21,209 bases of DNA from JBFHES01 sp041584015 (GTDB taxonomy: Bacteria; Bacteroidota; Bacteroidia; Bacteroidales; M50B96): the NCBI GenBank assembly GCA_041584015.1, contig JBFHES010000042.1, positions 1 through 21,209 on the forward strand, written 5' to 3'. Positions 1-7,946 of the stretch are shown piece by piece (positions within the stretch are counted from its first letter, which is position 1; each line of letters starts with the position of its first letter). Position numbers and translations under genes: made by a program. The notes beneath the pieces were generated by a model. It searched no databases, had not been told where the DNA came from, and worked only from the letters and a program-made list of their open reading frames with translations.

Positions 1-252
1 CATCACAAAATCGGCGTAATTATATTCGTCTTGTATAATCTTATTCAGATTGGTGTTTATCTCAAGGTCGGTGCCGTTGTGCTCAGCTTTGTTAAAATAT
101 TCCTGCACAACTTCCGATGTTTTATCTTTCGAGAAATCATTTACAATTATAATTCTGTCTACAAAATCGGGCATGGTTTCAATAACGCGCCCAATCTGTT
201 TTTCCTCGTTATATGCTGGAACTACAACTGCAATTGTTTTATTGGATAACAT
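1..252 (-). CDS. Family 2 glycosyltransferase, N-terminal part (cut by window start)
   Basis: The first 84 residues of a protein that continues beyond base 1. It opens MLSNKTIAVVVPAYNEEKQ and goes on through IIIVNDFSKDKTSEV, the classic start of a GT-A fold: the VxVPxYNEE strand that binds the nucleotide, then the first acidic motif (here VNDFSKD, usually VDDGSxD). The family transfers a sugar from a nucleotide-sugar donor to a lipid or glycan acceptor, usually at the cytoplasmic face of the inner membrane. The DxD and catalytic-base regions lie outside the window, so substrate and subclass cannot be judged. The ATG at 252 follows a good Bacteroidota-type promoter at 271-300, so the gene probably has its own transcript although it lies in line behind the PKD gene. 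Confidence 0.85.
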   Translation of the reverse strand, partial: MLSNKTIAVVVPAYNEEKQIGRVIETMPDFVDRIIIVNDFSKDKTSEVVQEYFNKAEHNGTDLEINTNLNKIIQDEYNYADFVM

Positions 253-270
253 AAGCTCTGAATTAAGCTG

Positions 271-300
271 CAAAGGTAAAATTTAAGGCTTAGAGTACAA
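271..300 (-). promoter_or_regulatory. Bacteroidota-type promoter of the glycosyltransferase gene
   Basis: On the minus strand TTG (300-298) is followed after 19 bases by TACCTTTG (278-271). This matches the TTTG ... TAnnTTTG consensus of the primary sigma factor of Bacteroidota, and it lies about 20 bases upstream of the ATG at 252. It is the only site in the window where I find both boxes. Confidence 0.5.
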
Positions 301-305
301 CATAT

Positions 306-329
306 TAAAGCTGCATCTATAGCAGCTAT
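306..329 (-). terminator. Weak hairpin at the stop codon of the PKD protein
   Basis: AGCTGC (309-314) and GCAGCT (322-327) form a 6-bp stem with a 7-base loop, overlapping the TAG stop (328-326). On the minus strand it is followed by TTTAAT, a poor U-run. Its position between the PKD gene and the promoter at 271-300 fits a terminator, but the U-tract is weak. Confidence 0.4.
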
Positions 330-3300
330 TCCTTTATCACTTTGTAAACATGTGTTTTTGATTTTTCGTACATCTTAAGCAAATAAATGCCCGCAGGAAG
401 ATTGTTAAAGGAAATGCTTTGCTCAGTATTCTCAAAGGGTGCAATTGATGGAATAGCCGACGTTGCGTCGCTTACATCCTGGCCTAGCATATTATAAATG
501 CGTATTCCTGAATTTTGCTCATGTCCGGAAATGTAAAGTTGGTCGGTAAATGGATTCGGGTAAATAATTGGTGTTGCAAGTTCACTTTCATGAACAGAAA
601 CTAAGGATATACTAACATCCTGACAAAAGCTTGCGCTTGTTCCAATGGCATTCGAAGAGGTCAGGCAAACGGTGTAAGTTCCTGTTTCAGGATAGGTGTA
701 GTTGGGGTGTTGACTAATGCTCGTGTCACCCTGAAATCCAAAGTCCCAAAGCCAGCTGTCCGGATTATTTATTGACTCGTCATGAAAGAATACGACAGAG
801 TCTAATAGAATACTATAGCTAAAACTGGACACAGGTGGCATGTAAGAACTAATTGTTACAGATGAACAAAAGGTATCGGCACCTAAATAGTTTGCCGCAA
901 TTAAACATACATTAAAGGTTCCGTTTGTTGAAAAAGTATAGCTTGGATATTGCAATGTTGAGGTGGCTCCATTATCATCAAAATCCCATGTCCATGTGTC
1001 TGGCAAGCCAATGCTTAAATCGGTAAACTCAACGCTTGGGTCGGTCACCTGAAAATCAAAATTGGCTTCAGGAATAAAATATGCATCAATTACAACGCTT
1101 TGGCAGATGGTGTCGGATCCTGCAGTGTTATATACAATCAGGCAGACAAGGTAATTTCCATTCTGTGCATATACATGCGTAGGGTTCATGCTTTGAGAAG
1201 TATTTCCATCTCCAAAATCCCATAACCAATTATCCGGTGCATTGTAGAGCAAGTTTGTTGATTGATCGAGAAATTGAATACTTGGACTGTAGATGCTGTT
1301 GTGTGTAAAATTTGCTGTTGGAGGTTCGTACTCAGCCACAACCGTGGTGTTGCAATAGGTATCGCTTCCGTATTGGTTCGATGCCGTAAGGCATACATTG
1401 TAAATACCGTTTTGCGAGAAAGTATGCAGTGGATCCGCTAGTGTTGAGATAACACCGTTGTCATCAAAATCCCAGTACCAGTTTGTTGCCGTATTTGTAA
1501 TCAAAGTTGATGATTCGTCATAAAACTGGAAGATTGGCGATCCTGCAGGGTCGTAGCTAAAGGAGGCCTCTGGAGCCACATAGCTGTCAATAATTACATC
1601 CTGACAAATGGTATCTGAGCCAAGAGCATTACCAGCAATCAGGCACACAGTAAAGGTGTCGTTGTAAGCATAGGTGTGCATAGGGTTCAAAAACCCAAAG
1701 GTGCCTCCATCGCCAAAATCCCATTGCCACGATGTAGGGAATCCAAGCGTGGTGTCATTAAATAGAATTTCAGGCGAGTAGGTGGTCAGGTAATCGAATC
1801 CTGCGACAGGAACGATACAATTCTGCACTGTTATAAACTGGCAGCTGGTATTGTTTGATATCCCATTATTAACCGTAAGGCATACATTATAAGTACCATT
1901 ATCTGTAAAAATATGTTGCGGGTTTTGCAATGAGCTAACCAGGTTATTGTCGTCGAAATCCCAATGCCAGGCGGTAGGTGTACCAACGGATACATCTGTG
2001 AATTCAACTATTGGGTCTGCCAGATTATCGTAGGTGAATAGTGATTGAGGCGCACCAGCTATATTAGATGTAACCATTCGAAAATGAAAATCGCTATTGT
2101 GTAAAATCCAGGCTCCATTGGTGTAAACATAGGTTTGGTTGCCAGTACTTGGTGAGGTATTGCACACATAAGTTGACGTTACCGGAACGGTGAAGCCTAT
2201 GAAAAAGTCACCAATTACCGAAGTTAGGGAGTCGGCATATGGACGCAAATCAATTCGTGTAATTAAATGCGGATGTTCGTAACTGGCAGCAGGAGCAACC
2301 ATGAATGGTGTTACCAGATCATCTCCAGGTACACCGCTGTCGTTTTTCCACAAATGAAATTCAATGTCGGCATTAAAAATAAACGGGTCTTCGTAAGTTC
2401 TGATTAAAGCGGAAACAATATCGGTGACTCCATTTAAGCTAAATTTAACGGCAGCGAACTTCACATTACTACCATTGCCAATGGGCTCCACAAAGTTAAC
2501 CGTGCCGTTATCATGCTTTATGTAATTTCCGGCAATGTATTGATAAAGCTTTGTAGTGTCGGTGTTTTGTAAAGTTGATGAGTCGCTTGCAATAATGTAA
2601 TAATCAATCCACGAGCCCGGGGCATAGGCAGGAATGGTAAAGAGCCAATTGTTTCCTGAATAATTGTTTCCGCCAATGGAACCCATCGGTACGTTATCAA
2701 CCCAATAGTGCAGGTTTGCTGAACTTACGCCGGAATAGTCAGCAATTTCGGCAGCCACATCGTGTGATGTAAGTGAGCCCTCGTAATGTGGCAAAGGGGT
2801 GTGTAATATCATTGGCGGATTTATATCGAAATTAGAGCTGTATATTTTAAATTCATCCACATAAAAGCCATCAAAGTTCATGGCCTGATCGGTGTAAAAG
2901 CGAATGCGACATCGTACATCATCATAACCAACAAAGCCTGCCAAACTAAAGTTGTATCGCCACCACACAGAATCTCCGGTGAAAGTGCCAATGCTCACCC
3001 AATTTGCTCCGGCATCATGCGAAGCTTCAATATAGATATAGTCGAAGGCATACTCGATGAAATATTTTGCCGTAAGTTCAACATAGGCATCAACAGCTGT
3101 GTCGAGATTCACACCATTAATCATGGTTGCCGTAATATTCTGATTGTTCGAATAATTTCCTGTTGGGCTATCGGTCATTGCATACGCTCCTATAAAGGAA
3201 TCGGTGGTAGTTCCCCATGCGCCGGTAATACTCCAATTGCTCAGACCGTTTTCAAAACCATCATAAAACTCAATACTTTGCGCAGTGCTTTGTAAAACAT

Positions 3301-3340
3301 TGAATAAAACCAGCATGGTAATCAGGAGCGTCTTTTTCAT
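326..3340 (-). CDS. Secreted six-PKD-repeat protein with T9SS type A sorting domain
   Basis: A 1004-residue extracellular protein. It starts with a signal peptide (MKKTLLITMLVLFNV...TAQ, about 21 residues). Residues about 22-170 form a MAM/immune-inhibitor-A-like jelly-roll (FYDGFENGLSNWSITG ... FDGFYVDEFKIY). Then come an Ig-like stretch with a HYWVD core and a beta-rich domain with FHLWKNDSGVPG. From about 430 to 910 there are six PKD repeats of about 75-80 residues, each with WDF(D/G)D and a (T/L)VCL(I/T) strand. The C terminus has IIYPNPFTDQLYISG and GIYLLKM, a T9SS type A sorting domain, so the protein should pass the outer membrane and be anchored or released. No protease or glycosidase active site is visible; adhesion or polymer binding is the likely role. 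Repeats 1, 3 and 5 read WDFDDN and 2 and 4 WDFGDG. It follows the barrel gene by 72 bases. Confidence 0.88.
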   Translation of the reverse strand: MKKTLLITMLVLFNVLQSTAQSIEFYDGFENGLSNWSITGAWGTTTDSFIGAYAMTDSPTGNYSNNQNITATMINGVNLDTAVDAYVELTAKYFIEYAFDYIYIEASHDAGANWVSIGTFTGDSVWWRYNFSLAGFVGYDDVRCRIRFYTDQAMNFDGFYVDEFKIYSSNFDINPPMILHTPLPHYEGSLTSHDVAAEIADYSGVSSANLHYWVDNVPMGSIGGNNYSGNNWLFTIPAYAPGSWIDYYIIASDSSTLQNTDTTKLYQYIAGNYIKHDNGTVNFVEPIGNGSNVKFAAVKFSLNGVTDIVSALIRTYEDPFIFNADIEFHLWKNDSGVPGDDLVTPFMVAPAASYEHPHLITRIDLRPYADSLTSVIGDFFIGFTVPVTSTYVCNTSPSTGNQTYVYTNGAWILHNSDFHFRMVTSNIAGAPQSLFTYDNLADPIVEFTDVSVGTPTAWHWDFDDNNLVSSLQNPQHIFTDNGTYNVCLTVNNGISNNTSCQFITVQNCIVPVAGFDYLTTYSPEILFNDTTLGFPTSWQWDFGDGGTFGFLNPMHTYAYNDTFTVCLIAGNALGSDTICQDVIIDSYVAPEASFSYDPAGSPIFQFYDESSTLITNTATNWYWDFDDNGVISTLADPLHTFSQNGIYNVCLTASNQYGSDTYCNTTVVAEYEPPTANFTHNSIYSPSIQFLDQSTNLLYNAPDNWLWDFGDGNTSQSMNPTHVYAQNGNYLVCLIVYNTAGSDTICQSVVIDAYFIPEANFDFQVTDPSVEFTDLSIGLPDTWTWDFDDNGATSTLQYPSYTFSTNGTFNVCLIAANYLGADTFCSSVTISSYMPPVSSFSYSILLDSVVFFHDESINNPDSWLWDFGFQGDTSISQHPNYTYPETGTYTVCLTSSNAIGTSASFCQDVSISLVSVHESELATPIIYPNPFTDQLYISGHEQNSGIRIYNMLGQDVSDATSAIPSIAPFENTEQSISFNNLPAGIYLLKMYEKSKTHVYKVIKE

Positions 3341-3412
3341 GTGATAGTGTTTTAGCGTATCAGTAAAACTAAAGGCCTAGTTTGTGTCAACTATGCCAGT
3401 ATGCTTTCCCTA

Positions 3413-4786
3413 TTAATTATTCAGATCAAGAGGGAAGTGCAAGCCAACGTATGGCATCCATTGATGATCAACATCAAATTTCATGTCACCCACTGGAATG
3501 AATGTCCATTTGTAATCAACACCCGCAACAAAAAATGGTAAAATTTTGTAAGCCACTAACACTCCCACCTGAGAGTTTTCGTCTAAAGTAAAAGCATCTT
3601 TTAGGTCGGTGATGTTTCCACGGTAGTAGCGCCCTTCAATAATTGTTTTAGGGATAAGGTCGGGTACATCGGCATTCAGCATTAACATAGCCGGGTGACC
3701 TGCATCAACATTATCAGGTAAAAACAGCGCTCCACCAATCCTGAATTTTTCAATCAAATCGGCTTGTAGTGCTCCATAAATTCCTTGATTGGCATCGGCC
3801 ATTGGAAGAATTGCAATTTTCGAGTTTTTGTTAATCATGTATGCCGCATCGAAAAACTGGGGTACAAAATAGTCCTTGTACCAAACGCGTTCAATTCTGG
3901 CATTGAGCTCAAATACATTCCAAAGTATGTGCATCCGGGCTGCAAGTCCAACACTAATTCCATCGCCCGATCCATAGTTTCGCACCAAAGGAATTTCGGC
4001 ATCTTTAACAGCATCTTTAAGATCACTGTTTTCCATGAGTCTCCCGTATTGAGAGTAAAGTGTAAGGTTGATGAAATTGGTGTTGAGCAAAAACATGCCC
4101 ACATCAGCAGAAAATCCGCTCATACCGCTGCCCATGAAATTATTGGTAGTGTCGGTTACATAACTAATGTTGCTTTTATCGGTTACAGCTGCCAGTCCAA
4201 ATTCAATTGTTTTGATTATTGGAATTGAGGAGGCACCAAAAGGACGATAATAAGGTCGTAATGCCAATAGGTTGAACGACTCCGGATTGAAATCAGAATA
4301 AATGCCTTCAATACCATATTTGTCTTGAATGCTAAGATCGAAACTAAGGCCAACGGTTCGTTTCTCGAAACTTACATTATTGGTGTAATTACTGAGCAGC
4401 ATTCCGAAGCCAATGTATTCGCCGGTAAGGTCACCCACCCGAATGTAATAAGGATCCTTCTTTTTTTTACCCCAGCGCACATAATTGATGATTCTAAGAA
4501 AACCAATACCATCTTTGAACTCTTCGGTTCGTACATTGAAATCTTCTGTGTCGAACCATACGGGAACGTCGAGTCCAAAGCCTAGCTTCCCAATGGAGAG
4601 CTCCGGTTTAAAGCGAAACCCAACATATGAAACATCATTAATTTTTGTAAATCCAAAATTGGTATTAATGGAGCTCTGGTTATCGTAAGAGCTGCTAGCA
4701 GCATTTGCTATTTCGGTAGCCGATTGGCCGTTCATCATTAATGAGAAAAAGACAAGAATAAGTATGGTCGAGCATCTTTGTATCAT
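3413..4786 (-). CDS. Outer-membrane beta-barrel protein of unknown function
   Basis: A 457-residue protein with a signal peptide (MIQRCSTILILVFFSLMMNGQ). The mature part is a run of alternating hydrophobic/polar strands with aromatic ends (YVGFRFKPELSIGKLGFGLDV, YIGFGMLLSNYT, ISVGLAARMHILWNVFELNARIERVWY) and ends in a strand, WMPYVGLHFPLDLNN, as outer-membrane barrels do. This look is what supports the call; I do not recognise the family and see no plug, TonB box or enzyme motif. It may be a porin or a structural surface protein. It is first in a minus-strand series with the PKD surface protein; the 72-base gap makes co-transcription possible. An exact TAnnTTTG box lies just upstream (4810-4817). 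Confidence 0.65.
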   Translation of the reverse strand: MIQRCSTILILVFFSLMMNGQSATEIANAASSSYDNQSSINTNFGFTKINDVSYVGFRFKPELSIGKLGFGLDVPVWFDTEDFNVRTEEFKDGIGFLRIINYVRWGKKKKDPYYIRVGDLTGEYIGFGMLLSNYTNNVSFEKRTVGLSFDLSIQDKYGIEGIYSDFNPESFNLLALRPYYRPFGASSIPIIKTIEFGLAAVTDKSNISYVTDTTNNFMGSGMSGFSADVGMFLLNTNFINLTLYSQYGRLMENSDLKDAVKDAEIPLVRNYGSGDGISVGLAARMHILWNVFELNARIERVWYKDYFVPQFFDAAYMINKNSKIAILPMADANQGIYGALQADLIEKFRIGGALFLPDNVDAGHPAMLMLNADVPDLIPKTIIEGRYYRGNITDLKDAFTLDENSQVGVLVAYKILPFFVAGVDYKWTFIPVGDMKFDVDHQWMPYVGLHFPLDLNN

Positions 4787-4809
4787 AGCGATGTTTTAGT
4801 GATTTCAAA

Positions 4810-4817
4810 CAAATTTA
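4810..4817 (-). promoter_or_regulatory. Candidate -7 box (TAAATTTG) of the barrel gene
   Basis: TAAATTTG on the minus strand matches TAnnTTTG exactly and would give a 5' leader of about 15-20 bases before the ATG at 4786. I find no TTG/TTTG at the usual distance upstream, so this is half a promoter only. It overlaps the first copy of the direct repeat at 4815-4851. Confidence 0.38.
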
Positions 4818-4851
4818 ATATTTTAACTAATATCATTGTTAATATTTTAAC
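4815..4851. repeat. 13-bp direct repeat with dyad character in the trkA/barrel divergent region
   Basis: TTAATATTTTAAC occurs at 4815-4827 and again at 4839-4851, start to start 24 bp. The second copy is preceded by G, giving the dyad GTTAA-TATT-TTAAC (4838-4851). Two like-facing sites about two helical turns apart between divergent promoters resemble an operator, but the DNA is AT-rich and chance is possible. Confidence 0.4.
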
Positions 4852-5000
4852 AAGAGCTTTGGCAAACGCAAACGTTTTCTAAATCATGTTTTGAAAATCG
4901 CTTGTGTTAAATCGCGTACATTGGGTTTTAAAAAGAGGGCTTACGCTCGTTTAATTCAAAGAATATCTTTTAATTTGTCGGTAGTTAAAAATAGAGATCA

Positions 5001-6341
5001 ATGAAGATAATCATAGCAGGGGCAGGAGAGGTAGGAACGCATTTGGCAAAGATGCTCTCGAATGAAAATCATGACATTATTGTGATTGACCCTGATGCTG
5101 TTAAACTTCAATACATCAACAGCCATTTTGATATTTTAACCATTCCTGGTTCGGCTGCATCTATTGAAACGCTTAAGGAAGCTGGCATTAGTAAAACCGA
5201 TTTATTGGTGGCAGTAACGCCCACAGAAGAATTGAATATTACTTCGTGCATACTTGGAAAAAAACTGGGTGCCAAGAAAACCATTTCCCGAATCGATAAT
5301 CAGGAGTATTTATTTCCTAAAAATAAGGAGTACTTCTCTGAGCTTGGAGTAGACTCATTAATCTATCCGGAAAAATTGGCAGCCAACGAGGTAATAAATT
5401 TGCTTAACCAAACAGGAACTACCGAGATTGTAGATTTCTCGGGCGGACTGCTTTCCTTGTATGTAATTAAGCTAGATGAAAATGCACCGATTATTAATCA
5501 GTCAATGATTGAGGCATCGAGCAAGGACAAAAAATTCAATTATAGGGCAGTTGCCATCCATAGAAATGGTAAAACTATTGTGCCGCGTGGTCACGATGTT
5601 TTTATGGTAAACGATCTGGTACATGTTATTACCAATAAGGCCGGTATCAAGAAGCTAATGGAGTATTCGGGCAAGAAAAGTTATAGCCTTAAGAATTTAA
5701 TGATTATTGGCGGAAGCCGTATTGGCAGACGTGTTGCCCGAAGATTGCAAAATCAATACAACATTAAATTAATTGAATACGACAGAGAACGCAGCATTGA
5801 GGCCTCTGACTTGTTGCACAATACTCTGGTGATAAATGGCGACGGACGTAATATTGATTTACTGGTTGAAGAAGGCATTAATAAAATGGATGCCTTGATT
5901 GCGGTTACCGAAAACTCTGAAACAAATATTCTTTCTTGCCTTGCAGGAAAGCAATACGGTGTAAAAAAGACCATAGCTGAGATTGAGAATATCGATTATA
6001 TTAACCTTGCAGAAAATATAAATGTTGATACCATTATTAACAAAAAGCTGGTTGCAGCATCGCATATATATGCGTTTACACTTAGTGCGGATGTGCAATC
6101 CGTTAGGTGCTTAACCGGAACCGATGCTGATGTATTAGAGTTTGTGGTGGCGCCCGGTGCAAAGGTTACCCAGGCAACAGTTGGTGAGTTGAATTTTCCG
6201 GAAGACGCAATCATTGGCGGCATAATTAGGGGCGAAGAAGCAATAATAGCAAAAGGTAGTACGCAAATTCAGGATAACGATAATGTTGTTGTATTTGCTT
6301 TGCCAAGTGTTGTGAAAAAAGTTGAGAAGTATTTTAATTAA
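5001..6341 (+). CDS. trkA: Trk potassium uptake regulator TrkA
   Basis: The 446-residue cytoplasmic gating subunit of Trk K+ uptake, at the usual length for TrkA. It holds two tandem RCK units. The first Rossmann unit begins at residue 3 with IIAGAGEVGTHL (GxGxxG at 7-12) and has the acidic strand end IVIDPD. The second begins near residue 234 with LMIIGGSRIGRRVARR and ends its second strand at LIEYDRE. Each is followed by an RCK_C-type domain (IVDFSGGLLSLYVIKLDEN; VLEFVVAPGAKVTQATVGEL). The family binds NAD(H) and ATP/ADP and opens the TrkH pore. The next gene, trkH, starts 8 bases downstream, so the two are one operon. A near-consensus -7 box, TTAATTTG, lies at 4970-4977. Confidence 0.96.
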   Translation: MKIIIAGAGEVGTHLAKMLSNENHDIIVIDPDAVKLQYINSHFDILTIPGSAASIETLKEAGISKTDLLVAVTPTEELNITSCILGKKLGAKKTISRIDNQEYLFPKNKEYFSELGVDSLIYPEKLAANEVINLLNQTGTTEIVDFSGGLLSLYVIKLDENAPIINQSMIEASSKDKKFNYRAVAIHRNGKTIVPRGHDVFMVNDLVHVITNKAGIKKLMEYSGKKSYSLKNLMIIGGSRIGRRVARRLQNQYNIKLIEYDRERSIEASDLLHNTLVINGDGRNIDLLVEEGINKMDALIAVTENSETNILSCLAGKQYGVKKTIAEIENIDYINLAENINVDTIINKKLVAASHIYAFTLSADVQSVRCLTGTDADVLEFVVAPGAKVTQATVGELNFPEDAIIGGIIRGEEAIIAKGSTQIQDNDNVVVFALPSVVKKVEKYFN

Positions 6342-6349
6342 TCGGGTAG

Positions 6350-7798
6350 ATGATAAATATTAAAATCATTCTAAAAGTATTGGGAGCCTTAATAACTCTC
6401 GAAGGTGTTTTCATGCTTTTGTGCTTGCCTTTTTCGCTTTGGTATGGCGAGTCGGATACCATGCCGATATTATATTCTGCAATGATATCTATAGGTACAG
6501 GTTTGTTAACCTATGGTCTTAATATCAACGCGGAAAAATCGCTGAGCAAACGCGAGGGTTATATTATTGTGAGCCTGTCGTGGATTGTTTTTTCATTATT
6601 TGGTTCATTGCCATTTTATTTAAGTGGATCGGTAACTAGTATTACCGATGCGTTTTTTGAAACCATGAGTGGCTTTACTACTACAGGAGCATCCATTCTG
6701 AATGATATTGAAAGCGTACCACACGGCCTGCTGTTTTGGCGCAGCATGACCCAATGGTTGGGAGGAATGGGGATTATCGTATTGTCGCTGGCCATTTTGC
6801 CAATACTCGGAATTGGTGGCATGCAGCTGTTTGTTGCCGAGGTGCCTGGTCCAACGCCCGATAAACTTCACCCAAGAATTACTGGTACAGCCAAACGGTT
6901 ATGGCTCATCTATGTTAGTTTTACTTTTGTTGAAACAATTTTGCTAATGTTTGGGGGCATGGATTTTTTCGATTCAATAAATCATGCATTTACAACAATG
7001 GCAACTGGCGGATATAGCACCAGAAATGCTAGTGTTGCGGCTTTTGATTCGGCCTACATTCAATATGTAATTATTGCTTTTATGTTTTTGGCTGGAACGA
7101 ACTTTACATTATCCTATTTCGCTTTACATCTTAATTTTGATAAAATCAGAAAGAACGAGGAGTTTAGGGCTTACCTTGGATTTACCTTGGCTTTTGCTGT
7201 CTCAATAGCTTTTGTACTTTATTTCTATATGGATTATGATGCCGAAAAAGCTATTCGGGATTCCTTGTTTCAAGTGGTATCGATAATCACAACAACAGGT
7301 TTTGTTACGGCTGATTATCTTAAATGGGTGCCATTCGTTTCGGTGTTAATCTTCTTATTGATGTTTTTTGGTGGATCGGCTGGATCTACAGGTGGTGGTA
7401 TTAAGATTATGCGTGTATTGCTGCTCATTAAAAATGGCTACCAGGAGCTAAAGCGCTTGGTACATCCAAATGCGGTTATTCCTGTTCGACTAAATAAGCG
7501 AGCCGTGCCGCAACAAATAGTAACCAACGTGTTGGCGTTTGTTGTTTTCTATATGATGATCTCTGCGGGAGGAACGGTTTTCATGTCTATGTTAGGCTAC
7601 GATCTGGATACTTCACTGGGAGCTGTAATCTCTTGTATTGGTAATATCGGACCAGGTTTAGGTGAGGTTGGTCCTGTGTGTAATTTCTCACATATACCGG
7701 ATTTAGGTAAGTGGTTTTTATCTTTTCTAATGCTCATAGGCAGACTCGAGTTATTTACGGTAATTATTCTTTTATCTCCGAGTTTCTGGAGGAAATAA
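6350..7798 (+). CDS. trkH: Trk potassium transporter membrane subunit TrkH
   Basis: A 482-residue polytopic inner-membrane K+ translocating subunit. All four pore loops of the SKT fold are visible in order: FFETMSGFTTTGASIL, AFTTMATGGYSTRN, VSIITTTGFVTADYL and ISCIGNIGPGLGEVGP, each with the filter glycine. Hydrophobic helices flank each loop, and the protein ends in IGRLELFTVIILLSPSFWRK, the usual TrkH end. Length is normal. With trkA it forms a complete two-subunit K+ uptake system; no additional ATP-binding subunit is present here. The ATG at 6350 is fixed by the short gap after trkA. No clear terminator follows. Confidence 0.96.
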   Translation: MINIKIILKVLGALITLEGVFMLLCLPFSLWYGESDTMPILYSAMISIGTGLLTYGLNINAEKSLSKREGYIIVSLSWIVFSLFGSLPFYLSGSVTSITDAFFETMSGFTTTGASILNDIESVPHGLLFWRSMTQWLGGMGIIVLSLAILPILGIGGMQLFVAEVPGPTPDKLHPRITGTAKRLWLIYVSFTFVETILLMFGGMDFFDSINHAFTTMATGGYSTRNASVAAFDSAYIQYVIIAFMFLAGTNFTLSYFALHLNFDKIRKNEEFRAYLGFTLAFAVSIAFVLYFYMDYDAEKAIRDSLFQVVSIITTTGFVTADYLKWVPFVSVLIFLLMFFGGSAGSTGGGIKIMRVLLLIKNGYQELKRLVHPNAVIPVRLNKRAVPQQIVTNVLAFVVFYMMISAGGTVFMSMLGYDLDTSLGAVISCIGNIGPGLGEVGPVCNFSHIPDLGKWFLSFLMLIGRLELFTVIILLSPSFWRK

Positions 7799-7946
7799 AA
7801 TCAGTCTTTTGCTGGCAGCCTATTCTTTTTGCGCGACTTGCATTAACAATGGATTATACGGGTATACTTTACTATTTATACTTTGTACTTTAAACATTAT
7901 CCGTTAAATTGGCATGCTATTATAAAACTACCAACAGCAGTTCTGG

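Noticed and set aside
31..286. Plus-strand frames at the window start
   Set aside because: They are antisense to the glycosyltransferase N terminus, whose motifs are clear on the minus strand.
326..3340. CRISPR or DNA repeat array in the six-repeat region
   Set aside because: The periodicity is at protein level (PKD domains); the DNA of the repeats has diverged.
7711..7893. Small plus-strand frame overlapping the end of trkH
   Set aside because: It mostly overlaps trkH in another frame and has no recognisable content or start signal.
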